Shown here one piece after another: positions 62,255 to 64,000 of a stretch of DNA of 64,000 bases. The notes below the pieces were generated by a model, which was not told the origin of the DNA, did not search any database, and saw nothing but the letters and a program-made list of their open reading frames with translations. The stretch is from UBA1876 sp003446665 (lineage in GTDB: Bacteria > Synergistota > Synergistia > Synergistales > Thermovirgaceae). The DNA is taken from contig CP159918.1 of assembly GCA_040616305.1 (NCBI GenBank), positions 496,001 through 560,000 on the forward strand, given 5' to 3'. Both the position numbers and the translations under genes were made by a program. How positions within the stretch are numbered: the first letter of the stretch is position 1; each line of letters starts with the position of its first letter.

Positions 62255-62910
62255 ACTTTAGAAGCGAAATAGAAATAAAAAGAAAAGGTCTGGCTCTTCC
62301 AATGACCCTGGTTATCCTTCTTTTTGGATCCGTTTTGGTAGCAACGGCATTCTACATTGTGCAGAATATGTACTCAACTTCACGCCATACGGTCACCCAT
62401 ACGGAACTTTACAATGCCGCGCAAACGGGCATAGAAATGGCGAAAAGTATTATTCTCGAAAACAAGGATGATATTCTAGTACCTGCAAATCCCTTTACCT
62501 ACGACCACACTTCATCTGGAAGAGAAGACCGTTTAGACTCTATTCGGGCGAGGACAGACTCCGATTTTCTGGATAAAGATCTAAGGCCGGTCCCCACGGA
62601 ACACATAGGGATCCAGAATGTGGAAGTCAACGTTGATATACTGGACTGTTATTACGAACTCGATGGTGTCGATTTTGAAGATTTAGGAAACAAGCTTGAC
62701 GAGCTTCCTCCCCAGTGGGAGGCTGGGAGTGGCTCAGGCGGGTCCTTTACAGGAATGGTTGAAGGTACTTCAGTGATCATGGACCCGGGCAGGAATATCA
62801 TGTTCGGTGGCGGAGAAGGACAGCGGAGATATGTCATTCGATCGACTGCTACCTACGAGAATCAGGCTGTAACAATTGAAGTCTTGGTGAGGGTGAAAGA
62901 TGATGATTAA
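62251..62910 (+). CDS. type IV pilus assembly protein (PilX-like)
   Basis: 219 residues from TTG 62251, with GGAGGG eight bases upstream and a TTGA overlap. ATG 62236 is an alternative start. A basic N-terminus (RKGLALPMT) precedes a membrane helix (about 20-42) of the PilX type, which often lacks the Phe-Thr-Leu prepilin motif. A polar, acidic region and a C-terminal strand-rich part with YVIRSTATYENQAVTIEV follow. PilX-like proteins sit between PilW and PilY1 in pilus clusters, exactly as here. Confidence 0.65.
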   Translation: MNFRSEIEIKRKGLALPMTLVILLFGSVLVATAFYIVQNMYSTSRHTVTHTELYNAAQTGIEMAKSIILENKDDILVPANPFTYDHTSSGREDRLDSIRARTDSDFLDKDLRPVPTEHIGIQNVEVNVDILDCYYELDGVDFEDLGNKLDELPPQWEAGSGSGGSFTGMVEGTSVIMDPGRNIMFGGGEGQRRYVIRSTATYENQAVTIEVLVRVKDDD

Positions 62911-64000
62911 AAGGGTTTTTTGCAAGTTCAGAATGTTTTTGTTCCTGCTGTTGTTTGCAATGGTTGCAGCGGTGACCGGACCACCTTCGGCGGATGCCTA
63001 TACGGTTTCGATTGATGAGCTTGAATTATGGCCAGTATGGCCCAAACCGACCACATCTTCCAACGTGTTCGAACCTCCCTCTTTCCAAAGCATCGGGCAG
63101 AACTATTCTGCGTGGGTTACTTTCGAGAAACCAGCGGACGGAATGTACAATTACAGCGATTTCTTTTGGAAAGCGGATCTGATTGTTCGTGGTCTTGTAG
63201 AGGAAGACGGTAAATTCAAATATTTCCCTATTATTGAGCAAATGAACCACGGAATAGGAACACTTGGATACTTTGTAAACGGAAACACTTTTGCAACTTT
63301 CCCGAGTTCAAAAAACCCCGCGATTGAGGGAAAATTCAGTGAATACACGGTCATTAAAATGCATAAAGAAAACTGGCTTACGATTTATAATGATAGTAAT
63401 ACCACTGTTCTTGGAGAGTACCCGAACCAGGGTTTTGGAGATTGGTTTGATTACTCACGCTGGATGGACTTTACAAAAGGAACAGCAGCTGACTTTGTCC
63501 TCGCCGACTCCGGCCATGCACCACCCCTGATTGCCTGGGAGGAGGATTTCTGGGTAACAAGTTTCATTGATTTGAAAAAAGAATCTGTACCGCCGGGCTG
63601 GAAGGACAGGCTTTTTGTTTTCCTGCCGACGAATCAGGGCGTTCTCAGCATGTATGAGGTAAACAAAAGCCTCAACGCAAGAGTTGACAGAAGGTGGGCG
63701 GTTATGCCTCAGCCGGCATTTCGTCAGGCCGTCTATCATGAAGCTCAGCAAGTACAGTATGGGGAATTCTCCCGGTTCACGTTATTGGATGGACCTGTTT
63801 ATGTACGAGACGTTCAGGTAAACGGGAATCGTGAATGGCGAAGGATTTTGGTGGGAACGACGGGGCTTGGCACAGAGCAGAGAAACAAGCCCGCAGAGGC
63901 CTGGGAGGCAGAAACAGGGTATTCTATCAAAGGATCAGGAAATACGCCCGGAGATGTCTCAACTAGTAGCAACTTCGGGATTTACGCGATTGATGTCACG
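62900..64000 (+). CDS. PilY1-like pilus adhesin/biogenesis protein (partial)
   Basis: 367 codons are visible and the gene continues past the right edge. A signal peptide (about 1-31, FLFLLLFAMVAAVTG then SADA) precedes a beta-rich domain. RLFVFLPTNQGVLSMYEV, then DGPVYVRDV and REWRRILVGTTGLG, and the last residues FGIYAIDVT match the beta-propeller of PilY1, in which such blades read W.TVLVG..G.G..ALDVT. PilY1 helps pilus extension and binds surfaces or integrins in other species. ATG 62900 overlaps the PilX-like stop by eleven bases. The calcium loop expected near the C-terminus is outside the window. Confidence 0.75.
   Translation, partial: MMIKRVFCKFRMFLFLLLFAMVAAVTGPPSADAYTVSIDELELWPVWPKPTTSSNVFEPPSFQSIGQNYSAWVTFEKPADGMYNYSDFFWKADLIVRGLVEEDGKFKYFPIIEQMNHGIGTLGYFVNGNTFATFPSSKNPAIEGKFSEYTVIKMHKENWLTIYNDSNTTVLGEYPNQGFGDWFDYSRWMDFTKGTAADFVLADSGHAPPLIAWEEDFWVTSFIDLKKESVPPGWKDRLFVFLPTNQGVLSMYEVNKSLNARVDRRWAVMPQPAFRQAVYHEAQQVQYGEFSRFTLLDGPVYVRDVQVNGNREWRRILVGTTGLGTEQRNKPAEAWEAETGYSIKGSGNTPGDVSTSSNFGIYAIDVT

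Overview
The window reads as ordinary bacterial chromosome, about 50-55% GC. It most likely comes from a diderm anaerobe of the Synergistota. That assignment is an inference from recall of the 16S rRNA text, a TolC/RND efflux locus (which implies an outer membrane) and Firmicutes-like operon orders (rsmB-PASTA-rpe, GerM-rph-rdgB). A 16S database search would settle it. Starts are often GTG or TTG, and genes are packed with 1-4 base stop/start overlaps.

Layout. 1-6452: histidine biosynthesis. hisZ-hisG-hisB-hisH-hisA runs leftward with the short HisG + HisZ type of ATP phosphoribosyltransferase, and hisC runs rightward. A complete IS1202/ISNCY-like insertion sequence with a 17-base target duplication sits between them. 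6510-12400: a MocR-type regulator that lacks its PLP lysine, a CitX-like gene, a small membrane protein, a GntR/FCD regulator, a DegT-type aminotransferase, a YugP-like membrane protease and a conserved membrane protein. 12397-21270: one long rightward run with rsmB, a kinase-less PASTA protein, rpe, rodZ-like, rimO, pgpA, cinA, thpR and recA. 21485-26610: a 16S-23S-5S rRNA operon with no spacer tRNA and visible processing stems. 26630-38525: deoC and a small winged-helix-like gene (leftward), then hom, PHP, ltaE, tldE/pmbA, amidase, GerM, rph, rdgB, secG, pncB-like, rplM and rpsI. 38526-41184: a possible 28-residue ORF, mgtE and an array of about 145-base tandem repeats. 41185-52059: an efflux operon tetR-tolC-[adaptor-RND-PII-like]x2. 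52107-60670: a tRNA-tuf-secE-nusG-rplKAJL region like the classical thrU-tyrU-thrT-tufB cluster, but split by a NEW3/ABC-transporter cassette and not followed by rpoBC. 60958-64000: a type IV pilus minor-pilin operon leading into a PilY1-like gene that runs off the window.

How the parts work together. The his genes supply most of one pathway; hisF, hisI and hisD are not in view. The rRNA operon and the tuf-nusG-rplKAJL block are translation machinery, with an L10-type attenuator and an odd hairpin between the nusG Shine-Dalgarno and its start. The efflux locus looks self-regulated: TetR has an operator-like repeat on its own promoter. It carries two related pump modules, each ending in a small PII-like protein, and the first of these is truncated.

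Most worth a second look: the duplicated RND/PII-like modules, the MocR protein with Gln at the PLP-lysine position, the tandem-repeat array, the nusG leader, the H25-type insertion in 23S rRNA, and the cassette that splits the tRNA-tuf cluster.
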